Shown: positions 9,418 to 20,884 of the stretch, piece by piece
Layout of the letters: each line of letters starts with the position of its first letter
How positions within the stretch are numbered: the stretch's first letter is position 1
From: Mesostigma viride
Lineage: Eukaryota > Streptophyta > Mesostigmatophyceae > Mesostigmatales > Mesostigmataceae
Assembly (NCBI GenBank): GCA_009746045.1
Contig: RPFO01000027.1
Coordinates: 3,597,609 to 3,661,608, forward strand
Direction: 5' to 3'
Length of the DNA stretch: 64,000 nucleotides
Notes under the pieces: generated by a model
Told to the model about the DNA's origin: nothing
The model's database searches: none
The model's input: only the letters and a program-made list of their open reading frames with translations
Position numbers and translations under genes: made by a program

Positions 9418-10573
9418 ATGGCTGACGGTATTGAGCGAGGGCGACGAGAGGCCCATCGCTTCTCTCCTGCCCCTTCCCTCGTGGCAGCACTCGAGGCGGC
9501 GGAGAGAGCTACCCAAAATCACTCACGCCCGAGTAGTGAGCGTGGCTCTAGGGGGTCATCCCCAGCACAAACCCCACGTTTGGGAGGGAATTCCTCGGCG
9601 GCTGCCGGTGCACCACCTGATAGCCCTGTAGTGAATCCCCTTAATGGACCACCAAGTGGAACATCCATCGCGGGATTGTCGGCGGGTCCGGCCCTTGGTG
9701 TAGGAGCCGGCGCGGGGGCGCAGGGGAATAATGTTACCCTGCACTACGGTAGGAGTGGGGCCCTGCCTACGGTGCTGCCGCAACCTACATTGGCCACTTG
9801 GCCCAGCAGCGCCCCGGCGCCACCCTTGTATGATAGCCGATCGCGGTCTCGCCGCGCTGCGAATCGGGCGTCCTATCATGCGCCTGGACCCCTTGGGGCT
9901 AGCCCCTTCGGCCATGCCTCGCCAAATATGGCTGGGCAGGGCCAGGGCACCGCACGGACCGGTCGGTCTTCCTTCGGGGTCGCAGGGGGGCGATTCCCCT
10001 CCCCAACTCAGCATACGACCGCCTGGCTCCGGGTGACCCACGAGCGCAGCACCCAGCGGCCACCGCCGCCCATCATTATGCAAGCCGCGCCCACTACCCA
10101 CATGGGTATGAGCACCCGGGTGAGGATGAGTGCAGCCCCCCGGCAGGTTACCCGCGTGGGCACACCTCGCAAGGTGTGGCCGGGCCCGGGAGACCCGCGA
10201 GTATCATGGGCCATCATGACGATGATACTCACAATGCAGGGCGACTACCACCGTTGCCCAAGCTGTCGGATATTCCCAAGTTTAAACCCGACTGCTCGTA
10301 CCAAGAGTTTGAGGCTTGGGAGATTGCAGTGTCTCAGAAGATCGACATCTGGGAGACATACAATCGCAAGCTCTTGGACGAGGATATCAAGGTCAAGCTG
10401 GTGTCCAGCGAGGCACTGGCTCCCGATGTGAGACAAGCTCTCCATTGCGAAAGCGCCCTGCATGGCCAATGGCTTCCCCAGCAGCTTGGCTGAATTATTT
10501 CGGCGAGCACGGGCCAAGTACCTGCCACCCGACCAAGACAAGCTGGACCGGGAGGCTTTTGGGGCGTTCAAGC
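9418..10573 (+). pseudogene. Ty3/gypsy element #1 gag, N-terminal part, broken
   Basis: Starts at an ATG in good context (GCGATGG). The N-terminal 250 residues are serine/proline/glycine-rich and disordered. The capsid part becomes recognisable in another frame from about 10176 (PKLSDIPKFKPD, EFEAWEIAVSQKI). A one-base insertion near 10463 (CATGGCCAAT where CATGCCAAT is expected from the Ty3 #2 alignment) shifts the frame back. The sequence then runs to the hAT insertion at 10574 and resumes at 13170. Gag would form the virus-like particle. The element is dead through frameshifts and the nested transposon. Confidence 0.75.
10566..10573. repeat. 8-bp target-site duplication (left)
   Basis: GTTCAAGC, repeated exactly at 13162-13169. 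Removing the insertion and one copy restores a continuous gag frame (GAFK joined to QGNLSYREYM). Confidence 0.9.
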
Positions 10574-10880
10574 CAGTGATGGGTCATACGCAATACGCGT
10601 CGTACGCGGCCCCAGGTGTATAATGTATAATACGCGGTGTAAAATGTATTATACGCTAATCGTACGCTAACTGTTGAAAACCCCTTTTTTGGCATGGTTT
10701 TGAGGGGTTTTCAACATTCTGAGCAACCAAGCATGGTCTGCTGGTGTTTTTGCCATACCTTTTGGCTATACATGACATATATAGCATGACCTTGGCATTG
10801 TCATCACTACCTAGAAATACAAGCATAGTTTCTAACGGTCTAACTTGATAGTTTCTCTTCAAAATCGAGACAACATGCAA

Positions 10881-11456
10881 CTAAGTATCAATACCAGTAT
10901 CAATGCACAACTCACTGGAAAGGATAATAAATTTGTAGAACTCAAGATATGCATGCACTATACATTGCCCCGAGGTGTCGATGACATTGAAGGGCGTCGA
11001 TGGCATTGAAAGGCGCAAATGAATGCCTCGCACAGCTCCTCGTCCAGCTGCATGCTCTTTGCTGAGCCCATAAGGTGCGGGCAAATTACCGTCGGCGGAT
11101 TGGCCCTTTGATGATCCGCTTGGCCCAGCCGCCCCAGCAGCGCGCCCCGAGGTGTTGCTGGCATGAGCGGACACCCAGTTAAAGGCGTCGGTTTCTACAA
11201 TGTCTGCAAGCCTGTCTTTAAGTGCCGCCCGCACATCAGCCTGCTTCTTGGCGTCACTAGTCGCCTTCCTCTTCCTGGTATTGCTTTCCTTCTCCGCCTG
11301 CTCGACCAGCAGCCTGTAACGGAGTACTCCATCATCCATGTAGTAGTTATTTGTCTGCTGCCGATTCTTGAGGATGCGCTCTTTGCTAATGTATGTCCAG
11401 ACAGTTTCGGATGTAGCCTCTTCTTCATCGGGCCGCACATCATCATCGTGTTCCAT
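10881..11456 (-). CDS. Uncharacterised ORF inside the hAT element
   Basis: About 190 codons from an ATG. The first 100 residues are acidic then strongly basic (ERILKNRQQTNNYYMDDG; EKESNTRKRKATSDAKKQADV), helical and probably coiled. A glycine/serine/alanine-rich stretch follows, and the C-terminus looks like chance read-through. No BED finger, RNase H-like DDE core or hAT dimerisation motif is visible, so it is not a recognisable transposase. It may be a captured host exon or a chance frame. Confidence 0.3.
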   Translation of the reverse strand: MEHDDDVRPDEEEATSETVWTYISKERILKNRQQTNNYYMDDGVLRYRLLVEQAEKESNTRKRKATSDAKKQADVRAALKDRLADIVETDAFNWVSAHASNTSGRAAGAAGPSGSSKGQSADGNLPAPYGLSKEHAAGRGAVRGIHLRLSMPSTPFNVIDTSGQCIVHAYLEFYKFIILSSELCIDTGIDT

Positions 11457-12081
11457 TGACTCACGTGTCAGCCATGCCTGGATGTCGATATGCTACGATC
11501 TAGGTGCCAGACGACCACGACGTTCAGTGTTTCGATTAGTGGCGATACACCGCCAAATGTGGCGGTGTGGCACTTTTTTTGGCAAAATGTGGCGTTGCCA
11601 CCCTATTTGACAAGGCCCCCAAGAAGCCACAAATTGGCCGTGCTGTTCTACTTTCTAGTTTCGTTTCGCCACAGAGTGGCCGTGCCTGAAGTTCACTCTA
11701 GTACAGGTTACGCCACAATTGGCAGTGTCAGCCGAACTTCCGGCCGGCGTTCCGCCACGAATCTCCCTTCAGAAAAGTGCAACAGTGCATACCGCTTAGT
11801 GCATGTTAGTAGCGCCAAGTGGCCCGCTGGCCGCTGGACAGGCTGGGCACTGAGCAGTGACTACCGTAGTGAGCTACTAGACCGGTGCAGTGTGCAGTGA
11901 GCTAGGTAGAATTGTATTAGAAGAATCAACCAAAGTCTTGTCCAATCAAAATCATCGTCTTCGGAGCAGTGTTTTAGAGACGACAGTATCCTCGAATCCA
12001 TCGTCGAGAATGGGGACCGAATCGTTGCGACAACGATATCAAGTAACGTGCGTGTTTGCAACTTGCCCGTTGAAACTCTAC

Positions 12082-12293
12082 GGCGGAGCCAATTTTCGGA
12101 AGAGCATCACCCTTCTGCTTGCAAATTCGGGACAAATTCGGTGGATGGATGGATGGATGGATGGATGGATGGATGGATGGATTGACGGATTTTCATCCCC
12201 TATTCCTATGTTTTCTCACGTGTACGGCCTTATAAGCTTCGCCAATTCTGGCGAACCTAACGGTTCTTCCGAGTTCCGAAAATTGGCTCCGCC
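12082..12293. repeat. Inverted-repeat element with GGAT microsatellite
   Basis: A perfect 20-bp inverted repeat (12082-12101 and 12274-12293; GGCGGAGCCAATTTTCGGAA and its complement) encloses about 170 bp that includes ten or so GGAT repeats (12141-12180). It is foldback/MITE-like. No target duplication is evident. Confidence 0.65.
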
Positions 12294-12440
12294 TGATAAA
12301 AAAGTACGAAAAAGTACGCAAAAGTACGAACACAAGCGAGCAAGTGCGGCAAAATGCGTCGAACTGAGTTTTAGCCACTGACATCCGTTTTAGCCACTGA
12401 CATCTTGATACCCTAGGCTTAGCAGGGATTACCTACTGGC

Positions 12441-12820
12441 TATATTTGGAATAAACGTACACCTATTTACCTGGAAAATCCGTCGAACTGAGGATTAATC
12501 TACACGGGCGGCCGGCAGGCAGAGATCGACCCGCCCTGGATACTCAGCCAGTACGGCGCCGCGCCGCGCTGACCCCGCCGTTCTACTTCCAATGAATGGT
12601 TGGAAAGCCAGCCCGCCACACGTGGCCGTGCCAAGCCCAATTTTAATTGGCTTAAAGCCACACATTGGCCGAGTCAACGGAAGTTTTTGTAGTTCAAAAC
12701 GCCACAAGTGGCCTAGCGCCACTAGCAACAAAAACCTTAATCGAATCACTGACGACGTTGCTGGCATACCTTATCACCTTCTTGATCCAGATAAATAGGT
12801 GTACGTTTATTCCAAATATA
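12441..12820. mobile_element. MITE-like element with 34-bp inverted ends
   Basis: 12441-12474 and 12787-12820 are inverted repeats matching at 33 of 34 positions, starting TATATTTGGAATAAACGTAC. The 380-bp unit holds no ORF of note. Flanking bases show no clear duplication, so the superfamily is undetermined. It is nested inside the hAT element. Confidence 0.7.
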
Positions 12821-13161
12821 CTGTTGCTTATCACTTTCTTGATGATGAATCTTCAGCCTTCCCGCCTTCACCTTCCCGCCTTCACAAGTCACAATGAACG
12901 CGCTTTTAGCTTTAGTGCACTATACACTAGCTAGCTCATCACGCAATTATTTGTTCCTACTACAGGTCGGCGCGCCGCAGTCTAGGCAAGCAAATGCACC
13001 CACCTCGTAAGCCAAAAATATGCCAAAAATACGCGAAAATACGCAAAAATGCGCAAAAATACGCGTTGCGTATGAAAGTACCCCATTTTCGTACGCGCCG
13101 CTTGCGTATCGCGCATAATACGCTAAATACGGCGTATAATACGGCGTATGGCGCATCACTG

Positions 13162-13891
13162 GTTCAAGCAGGGGAACCTGAGCTATCGGGAATATATGAC
13201 CAAGTTCGAGCTTCTAGCTGGGCGGGTTGATGACCTGATGGGCCCAGAAGCCTTGGCAAGGTTCTATGAGGGCTTGCAACCCGAATTCCGGGATGAGGTG
13301 AAGCGGAAATTCGCCCACCTCTCCTGGGCTCAATGGAACCTGCAGGACATCAAGACCTACCTAGCGGAGATAGCTCCCTTGGTGCAGCGGACCCCAAACC
13401 CCCGCGTGAATGCACTGGAACTCAATGAGCTGGGATTCGCCCCCGTGTGGGTGGATGAGCTACAGTGCGAGGTCCTGGACATTAATGCCTTGGACACTTC
13501 CCGGATTCAGTGCTACCACTGCAACCGCGTGGGGCACATCAAACGTGAGTGCCCTGATCTCCCTCCGCTGGACCAGGCCCCGCCTGTGCAACGCAACAAC
13601 TTCCAAGCGGCCTCCCCGCAAATGGCCTCGAGGCCACCACCGGCGCGAAATATGCGCACAGCTCCCAGTGCGGGTGAGCGTGCCCGACGCTTGCAACAAG
13701 CGCGCCAACAGCCCCGGCTGTACCAACAACCCAAGGCGCCCCCAAGCGCCTACCAGCAAGCTGGGCATGCCCTCAACCAACTGGATGCCGCAGACGCGGC
13801 CGAGCCTGATGATGGCTCTTCCGCGGCCGCATCCGGCCACCTGCGAGGCACACCGGTGGACGAGGGGCCTGCAGGAGAGGCGTTGGACTGA
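13162..13891 (+). pseudogene. Ty3/gypsy element #1 gag, C-terminal part with zinc knuckle
   Basis: Capsid C-terminal part (YREYMTKFELLAGRV, GLQPEFRDEVKRKF) followed by a CCHC knuckle CYHCNRVGHIKREC (C-x2-C-x4-H-x4-C) that binds RNA, then a proline/glutamine/alanine-rich tail to TGA at 13889-13891. It aligns along its length with the gag of Ty3 element #2 (GTKSFKEYMKEF; CYHCKEVGHLKREC). Codons here are GC-rich, unlike those of element #2. Confidence 0.8.
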
Positions 13892-14100
13892 GAGGCCGGG
13901 AGGGCACTCCGGGCGACACCTTACCCGGCCATGAACAAGTCGCCCACGTTTTGTTACCATGTAATGTGGTGACAGAGACCCAGGAATGGCAAGCGGAGCC
14001 TAGCGAAGGCCCGCGGCAACTACTCCTCTTCACTGGAAGCCTACCAGACCCCCAGGGCTCTGGGCGTTGTTTGGAGGGCATCAATGTCCATGTTACCAAG
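13892..14100 (+). pseudogene. Ty3 element #1: start of pol region before the second insertion
   Basis: Short open stretch (EWQAEPSEGPRQLLLF...LEGINVHV) that would lead into the protease. Continuity breaks at about 14100, and the protease resumes at about 15846. Confidence 0.4.
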
Positions 14101-15843
14101 AAAAGTCCTTATTTTAGGACCAGTTTGAATTAAAAAATATATGTGCAAACATCAAATTTCGACCCTGGCATTTTTACCACTGACAGATAACACACTTTTT
14201 GAATTTTGGACAAAAACCTGGGTTCAAATAATTACATTTAGTGCCTGAATGGACCCTGGCCCATGGCAGGCCTCAAACCGCGAATTTGGTCAAAATGAGA
14301 ATTTAGGACCAATAGGACCAATTAGTGTCAACGCATGACCATGCTATCCACACGGTCCCTTGAGCATCTTACAAGCGCTAGGGGACCCTACGAGGCCTTG
14401 GGATGGCGGGGCAGCGTATAACAAGGCCATACCCTGCTGTGGCTGCCTCTATATATACGCGTGCTTAACGGTGTCACAGATGGTGCAGGTAATGCAATAT
14501 ACGGTTGCATGGTTGCTGAGGTTGCCCGGCTTGAACATGGCCCACCCCTTGCGGTAAACTTTCTCTAAGCATATGCCAAACCTTCTTTGACATCACGGAC
14601 ATGCTGGCCACCACCCAGCGATGAAAAAACATTGCATTTGCATTGCAACTAACACATGAATGCAGCCAAATCAAGTTACAGAACAACGTTGTGCTAACAT
14701 GCAACGCTTTGTGAGTGAATTCAGGGTGCATGTAACACGTAAACCATACTGTATATACTGTCTGAGAACACCCTGAACGACTGCAGGCCATAGGACCATG
14801 GTTTATAACTAACACATGAGTAAAACTGCTCTTACGCATGTGTGTTTTAGCTGCAGCGGACGACGAAGATAGAGACGTAAAAAATTGTATGACGTAAACC
14901 AACTATGTGTGACAGTTATGTGCACAGAGAGCGTCCCCTCTTTTTAGGCATAGCTGGCTGACTCAAAACACCACGACAGCGTTGCCAGTTACACTCATGA
15001 TCTAGGGCACCCCGGCACGTACCTGCTACTTACGTCGCCTCATTCCAGATGGTTGCAAAAAAGTCGCTGAAGTCCGCAGCGAGGTCAGCTTTCCGAGAGC
15101 TGAGCGCACCAAAGCTGGCCAACCGGTTCGAAAATGATATAAACCACGCTTGTGATGCGTTCTAGGTCCAAGAAATACCGAAAGTGAAGACCTATAAGGT
15201 GCGCTCGCTGCCCAGCCTGAACGTCCCTAAAACATGGTCGACAATGGAAATCGGGCAAGAATATCACAGCCCAGGCGCTCCCATGTCAAATACTCCGTTT
15301 CTAAACTCCAGACTATTATCAAAATCGTCCACAAAAATTTCCTGGCTTGATTCGCACCACCATTGCTAATACACTAACATGTTTGTGCCAAAATCGACCC
15401 TCCGCGAGCAGGCGATCTGCGACCCATTTGTGATGTGCCGCTGTGCTACAGCGCTACACATAAAAACTTGCGCAGAAAATTTCACAGCCTTTAAGCATAA
15501 CTAACGACCTTTCGTTTTTGCTACTGGTCGCCCGAAATGATGAACGCACGTGAAAACGCCGGCCACGATTGTCAGGTCGCCATATCCACCTCAGATCATT
15601 CCCGCACCCACTTTTTCGCTCCAAAATCGGTTATATTTTTGGTCGAGGTACCTACTTTCCCGCCATTATACCCGGTACCCGGGCACGGAATCCGGGTACC
15701 ATGTGCCGGTACCACGGGTCGGGTACATCATGCCGGGTACGGTCCACATGGGGTACGGTCCATATAGTGACCCCCCCCCCCGGTACCTCGGTTATAGTAA
15801 ATTGGTCCTTAATTTAGGACTTTGTCCTAAATTAAGGACCGTG
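14101..15843. mobile_element. Insertion between gag and protease, inverted-repeat ends
   Basis: About 1.74 kb not present in the related element #2. The left end reads GTCCTTATTTTAGGACC. The right end is a perfect 17-bp palindromic pair (GGTCCTTAATTTAGGAC, TTT, complement; 15807-15843), so both ends carry the same GTCCTTA-TTTAGGAC word. No transposase or clear target duplication is seen. Near 15670-15785 there is a cluster of GGTACC/GGGTAC words. Confidence 0.45.
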
Positions 15844-15845
15844 GT

Positions 15846-17842
15846 ATGGCTAACATCAAGGTCCTCATTGACAGTGGTGCGGCTACCACCTTCGTCAGTG
15901 AGGCCATAGTGCAGCGCCTGGGAGTAACCCCGACTCCCCATACCATTGCTCGGCGCGTGCGATACTCGGATGGCTACACTCAGCCATCCCCGGGCTATGC
16001 GGACTTGGCCCCTATCGTACAAGGCACCAGCGTGCCCATTCGCGCCACGGTCATTCCCTTACAAGCGGCTGATATCATCCTAGGGATTGACTGGCTGCAC
16101 ATATCCAAGGTGACCGTCTCTTTTGGTACCATGGTTACCCACTTCCCAGATGGGTCATTCTGGTTACCTGAGCGGCAGTATGCGGCCAACGGCATGACCA
16201 TCACCGATGACACGCCTGCCCTCAAGAGTGACCGTCGTCGCCTTGCGGACATTCTCATGTCCAAAAGGGAGTTCAAGCGGATGATGAGAGCCCGACAGCC
16301 TCCTCCCGTTTACTCCATTCGTCTGGACGCCCTTGCCCACGCGCGCGGGCCCAGCGCCCAGCATGCCCAGGCTGGAGTTTCGTTAAACTCGCTTGGCATG
16401 GACTTGTCGGAAGACGAGGTGAAACGACTCAACGCAGTGCTCGATCAGTATTCAGCCGTGTTTGAGGAGAAAACACCTACGTTTCCCCCGGCCAGACCGG
16501 TGCTCCACCGCATTCATTTGCAGGAGGGGCACCCACCTACCACCTCACCCATTTTTCGCATGGGGTCCGTGGAGTTGGCAGAGCTCAAGAAGATCTTGGT
16601 CGGCTTGTTGGAGGCCGGCTTGATCGAGCCCAGCAATAGCCCTTACAGCGCGGGCGTGTTGCTGGTGCCCAAACCCAATGGGAAGTGGCGTCTGGTTACG
16701 GATTATCGCAAACGCAATGCGATCACCGTGAAGTCCAAGTATCCCCTCCCCCGCATCGATGATATATTTAATAAGGTGGAGGGCGCAAAGTACTTTACGG
16801 TGCTCGATTGTGCAGACGGTTTTTGGCAACTTCGGATCGCCCCCGAAGATTGCCAATAAACAGCCTTTGCCACGCCTTTTGGCCATTACCAATTCCGCGT
16901 GGCGGCCATGGGCTTGTGTAACAGCCCTGCCTCTTTTCAGATGCTCATGAACCACCTCTTTAGGTCGGTGATGGGCACTAGTCGGCTGCCCCAGGTCTCG
17001 GCAGACCTGCGCGACCCGACTATCCCGTGGGACCCGGGGACGCAGCCGTACAAACGCACCTGCGTGGCCATCTACTTGGATGACATCCTCATTTTCTCTC
17101 GCACGTTCGAGGAGCACTTGGAGGATGTTGCCGCGGTTCTGCAGATCATGGCGGATAATAAACTGTCCGCCCGCCGCAGCAAGGTAGAATCAGGCCGCAG
17201 CGTCCCCTTTCTAGGCCACATTCTCTCGGACAAGGGCGTGTCCACGGACCCCGATAAGGTCGCCGCCGTCCAACAGTGGCCTGTTCCCGCGAATGTTCGC
17301 GCCTTGCGCAGCTTCTTGGGCTTGGTATCGTATTATCGCCGCTTCATCCCGCGTTTCGCGACCATTGCGGCCCCGCTTACTCACCTCCTCAAGAAGGACG
17401 TACCGTGGGAATGGTCAGGCCTGTGTCAACAGGCCTTAATTGACCTGCTGAAGGCCAGGCTCGCCACTGCGCCTGTCCTCATCCTTCCGGATCCCACCAA
17501 GCCATTCGTGGTCAATAGCGATTCTAGCAAGGTTGCTATTGGCGGTGTGCTGCTCCAAGACCATGGTCTCCGGGTCTCCAACCGGTCGAGTATATCTCCC
17601 GGACGATGATCCCGGCCGAAAGAAATTACCCGGTCCATCAGCAAGAGTTGTTGGCCGTGGTGTACTGTTGCCATACTTGGCAGCACCATCTTCTGGGTGC
17701 TCAGTTCAACGTGGCCATGGCCGAACCCGACCCTGCGGACCCGTACCGCTTGATCATCCAGACCGACCATCGGCCCCTCACGCACTTGTTGACGCAGCCC
17801 ACGCTTACGCATGTCAACCATGGTTGGCTCAGCACATTGTAG
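15846..17842 (+). pseudogene. Ty3/gypsy element #1 pol: protease, RT, partial RNase H
   Basis: Protease (VLIDSGAATTFVSEAIV, then ILGIDWL), RT (VLLVPKPNGKWRLVTDYRK, FTVLDCADGFWQL, AYLDD-type box IYLDDILIF, YYRRFIPRFATIAAPLTHLLKKD) and the start of RNase H (PAERNYPVHQQELLAVVY, QTDHRPLTHLL). There is an in-frame stop (TAA 16857-16859) where element #2 has a lysine codon. A frameshift lies near 17560, and the element is truncated at about 17812, where similarity to element #2 ends inside RNase H. Integrase and 3' LTR are missing. The 1.7-kb insertion separates it from gag. Confidence 0.9.
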
Positions 17843-18730
17843 TCTTGTCACATCATCATAACAAAGGAAAGCTCAAACAACCAATGGTGGCAGCTATCTA
17901 CATGCAGTCACACAAATGCAATATCTCCAACATGATCATCACTAAAACACTTCCATCACTGCACGATAAAATGCAAAGAAACAATTGGCGGCCCTTCAGG
18001 GCATTAGCGCTGTGATGCCGCTGCGGCCTGCGAAGAGAGGGTGCGTCACTCTCACACAACAAGAAGAGTCCATACGCACAACATCCTTGCCAGAACACGT
18101 TTTATGAAATACCTTTCCGAAGAGCTATAGGCTGCGACTGAAGCGGCCCTGATCACGACATCAACGAAAACAGTCTAAAGCTCCCAGGTATTCGACAACA
18201 CAACGGCAAGCGACGGCGAGCTAGCTGGCGGAAACTTCCCAAAAAGAACGCAAAAAACCGTAGGTTTTTTCGAACGATGAGCTCATAGAAGAAAGCACTG
18301 ATAGCAGATAACATCCGCGACAAATCGGTATGTACCTTGCTCTCGTGAATCCCTCGCCCAGGCGCGCAACACTGACAGCCGTTCTTCCATGGACAGGTCA
18401 GACACGCACTGTGCAGGTCTGAACAAGTACTTACCGATAATGGCCGAAAATCTGGCAAAAAGCACCAGCTCGGTTTAGAATTCGATGCAACCGATATTAA
18501 CGCCTGCTTCACGGTCAGAACAAGTCCCCCGAAACCGCGATGTTACTGCCGCAATCATGAATTCTAGTTAATTCCGCGCGACCAAAAAATTCAGATGACC
18601 CCCCATGCGGATGGCATAAAAAAACAGCGATATTGTAAACCAGCTGATTTCCGCCACAAACTAACATCACAAACTCATCGCCTTTAAGATTCGAGTAAAA
18701 TATTTGCATTTTGCTTGCCCTATTGTGGTA
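17843..18730. other. Spacer, no gene seen
   Basis: Sequence beyond the truncation of Ty3 element #1. It contains a small A/T hairpin near 18247-18268. No coding region supported. Confidence 0.45.
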
Positions 18731-18774
18731 GGGATGCCCTTAATCACCGGGGCATCCCAGCCCCGGTGATTAAG
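18731..18774. repeat. Overlapping inverted repeats at the 5' end of LINE copy B
   Basis: CTTAATCACCGGGGC (18739-18753) is the exact complement of GCCCCGGTGATTAAG (18760-18774), the first LINE bases. An overlapping pair GGGATGCC / GGCATCCC (18731-18738, 18751-18758) extends the fold. It looks like a snap-back or inverted stub made when the 5' end was joined. Confidence 0.75.
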
Positions 18775-20474
18775 CTGACGGTGCTCACAGGGTTCCTGCT
18801 TGACGTCTGCAACCGGATCCTGCTTGCCAACGCGCCGCCGATTCCTGAGTGGCAGCACAGCTACCGTATTATGCTGTACAAAAACAAAGGTTCCCCTGAC
18901 GACCCCGCCAACTACAGAGGAGTCTGCATCCAGAGCGCCGCACTTAAGTTGTTCATGCGCATGATCCTCAACCGCCTTCGTTCTGCTCTCGATTGTCACC
19001 TGGGGGAAAGTCAAATGGGCTTCCGTCCTGGGCGCAACACCGTCATGGCCATCTTCGTCGCGCCTCGCCTCTTCGAGGAAATCGCTCTCCTGCAACCTGG
19101 TGAGTTTCCCGCCATCCTGATCTTCGTCGACTTCATCAAGGCTTTTGATTCTGTCCTCTGGGACGCTCTATGGGCTGTACTTGCTCGCGCTCGCGTCCCC
19201 ACTCCCCTGATTACCGTCATCCGCACGCTGTATGAGGGGTCGACCACTTCGGTGCGCACTCAACACGGCATTACCCCGCCATGCCCACTGCAGACCGGCG
19301 TCTGGCAGGGTTGCGTCCTGTCGCCGTACCTGTTTATTATTGTAGTGGATTATGTTATGCGCCAGGCACGTGCTCGCTTTGCTAGCATTGCAGGCCGTGC
19401 CCCTGGCCTAGCGATCACGAACGAGCTTGGGGAAGGGGGGCCGACTAGCAAGCAGAATTTACTAGCTGACCTCATTTATACCGACGACATCACGCTCATC
19501 GAGAAGCCGGAGTCTGCCCAACTTTGGCTGGACTGCCTGGCGCTCGAGGCTCGGGCGGTTGGTCTAGAAATCAGCCCCAAAACGGAGGCCCTGGCCCTCG
19601 GCATGGCAGGGCCCCCACCCACACTCCGCCTCTTAGACGATGCCGAGGTCAACTACCCTCCTTCAGGCCGCTTCAAGCTGCTCGGCAGTTGGCTTCCCGA
19701 CTGCGAGGACGACATGACGACACGGATCGGCATGGCGTGGGCGCACCTCCATGACCGCCGCCGCTGGTGGAGCAACCCCGCCCTACCCCGGATCGTCAAG
19801 CGTGACCTCTTCAAGGTCGTCATTCTGACGATCCTGACCTACGGCGCCGAGACGTGGACACTGATGCAGGAGCTGGAGCAACGACTCGACGGCGCCGTCA
19901 CGAAGATGCTGCGCAAGGCCCTTAACATCCCCTTTGGTTTGCACATTAGTAATGAGGATTTGTACGCTGATTTGCCCTATGTTTCCCACATTATTAGGCA
20001 CAGGCGCCTGGGCCTAGCCGGGCACCTGGCCCGCACAGATCAGGTAGATACATCAGATAGACTAGCTGGCACCAAGCCCGCCCAGCCTGGGCGATATGTC
20101 CTCACCTGGCGTGCCCCAGGCCGCGCGCGGCAGGGCCGCCACCCGTGGACTTTTCGTGATAGACTCGGCATGGACATGTGCTACACTAGACGTGACGGGC
20201 TCACCCCCGGGCAGCCTCCTGGTTTGTCTGTAATATGGAGGCAGATGGTGCGCAAGGATAGATGGCAAGTAGTGATGAAGAAGACCACCCCCAAGCCTGT
20301 GGGGGCTCCGCGTGTGACCAAGTATGGCATTCATAGCGATTCGGGCCGCGGGGCCCACACCCCTGTAACTAGGACCTAGATAGCTTATACCATCCATTCC
20401 ATCCCATGTTCCCCTCCCACTGAGGACTTATGCTCACGTGACGCAGTCACGTGTCTATTAATTAATTAATTGTT
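18759..20474 (+). mobile_element. LINE copy B, 5'-truncated
   Basis: Plus-strand copy starting inside ORF2 just before RT motif 0 and ending with hairpin 20435-20453 and a TTAA tail (about 20457-20474). It is convergent with copy C (tail to tail, about 410 bp apart). No clear target duplication was found. Confidence 0.9.
18761..20379 (+). CDS. LINE ORF2 fragment: reverse transcriptase and C-terminal region
   Basis: About 539 codons open to TAG at 20377-20379 with no frame break. RT blocks are present in order: YRGVCIQSAALKLF, GFRPGRNTVMA, FVDFIKAFDS, QTGVWQGCVLSP, the catalytic box (here YTDDI; copy C has YADDI), and YGAETWTL in the C-terminal region. It lacks the endonuclease because of 5' truncation. 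It would copy element RNA at a nicked target if it were complete. The open frame extends upstream to a TTG at 18715, outside the element, which is not a start. Confidence 0.85.
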
Positions 20475-20884
20475 ACTATGTGTCTCCCTCCATGAAGGCC
20501 TTCCTACAGATAGCCACGCGGCTCCTGCGGTCTTCGCGCCTTTCCTCTCAGACAACTACCCTAGTCCTTCCACGACGTTGGATCGCCATGCGTCCAGGAA
20601 TAGTTGTCTCACTAAATATTGAGTATTTGGCTGTGTGCGCCATGAGCTCAAACAGGGCGTTTTTTAGTTCATCGAGCCAGTTTTATCCAGCCAGTCTGAT
20701 TTATCAATACTGGCTTTTGAACTAATTACGGAGCGCTTGACCACGTGTATATTAAGGGGACGGGACATGCGCGAATTTTTACCCAAAATTCGCGCCGGTA
20801 CCGACGGACCTGAATTTCACGTGGACGGTGCGCACACCCCCTGCGGAAGTGGCCATGGCGACTGCGTTCAGGCAACACTACCAC
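20475..20884. other. Spacer between convergent LINE copies B and C
   Basis: About 410 bp without a supported gene. A TATATTAAGGGG motif lies near 20747-20758. Confidence 0.45.

Larger units (their letters stand above)
10574..13161. mobile_element. hAT-type DNA transposon, 2,588 bp
   Basis: The left terminus begins CAGTGATGGGTCATACGC and the right terminus ends GCGTATGGCGCATCACTG, an 18-bp inverted repeat with two mismatches. It is flanked by the perfect 8-bp duplication GTTCAAGC. CA...TG ends and 8-bp duplications are the signature of the hAT superfamily. Subterminal regions are rich in TACGC and GCGTA words on both sides. No transposase is recognisable, so it is probably non-autonomous. It lies inside the gag of Ty3 element #1 and itself contains at least two smaller inverted-repeat structures. 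Confidence 0.85.

Noticed and set aside
9556-10101. Minus-strand ORF opposite Ty3 #1 gag
   Set aside because: GC-rich mirror of the gag N-terminus, no recognisable motif.
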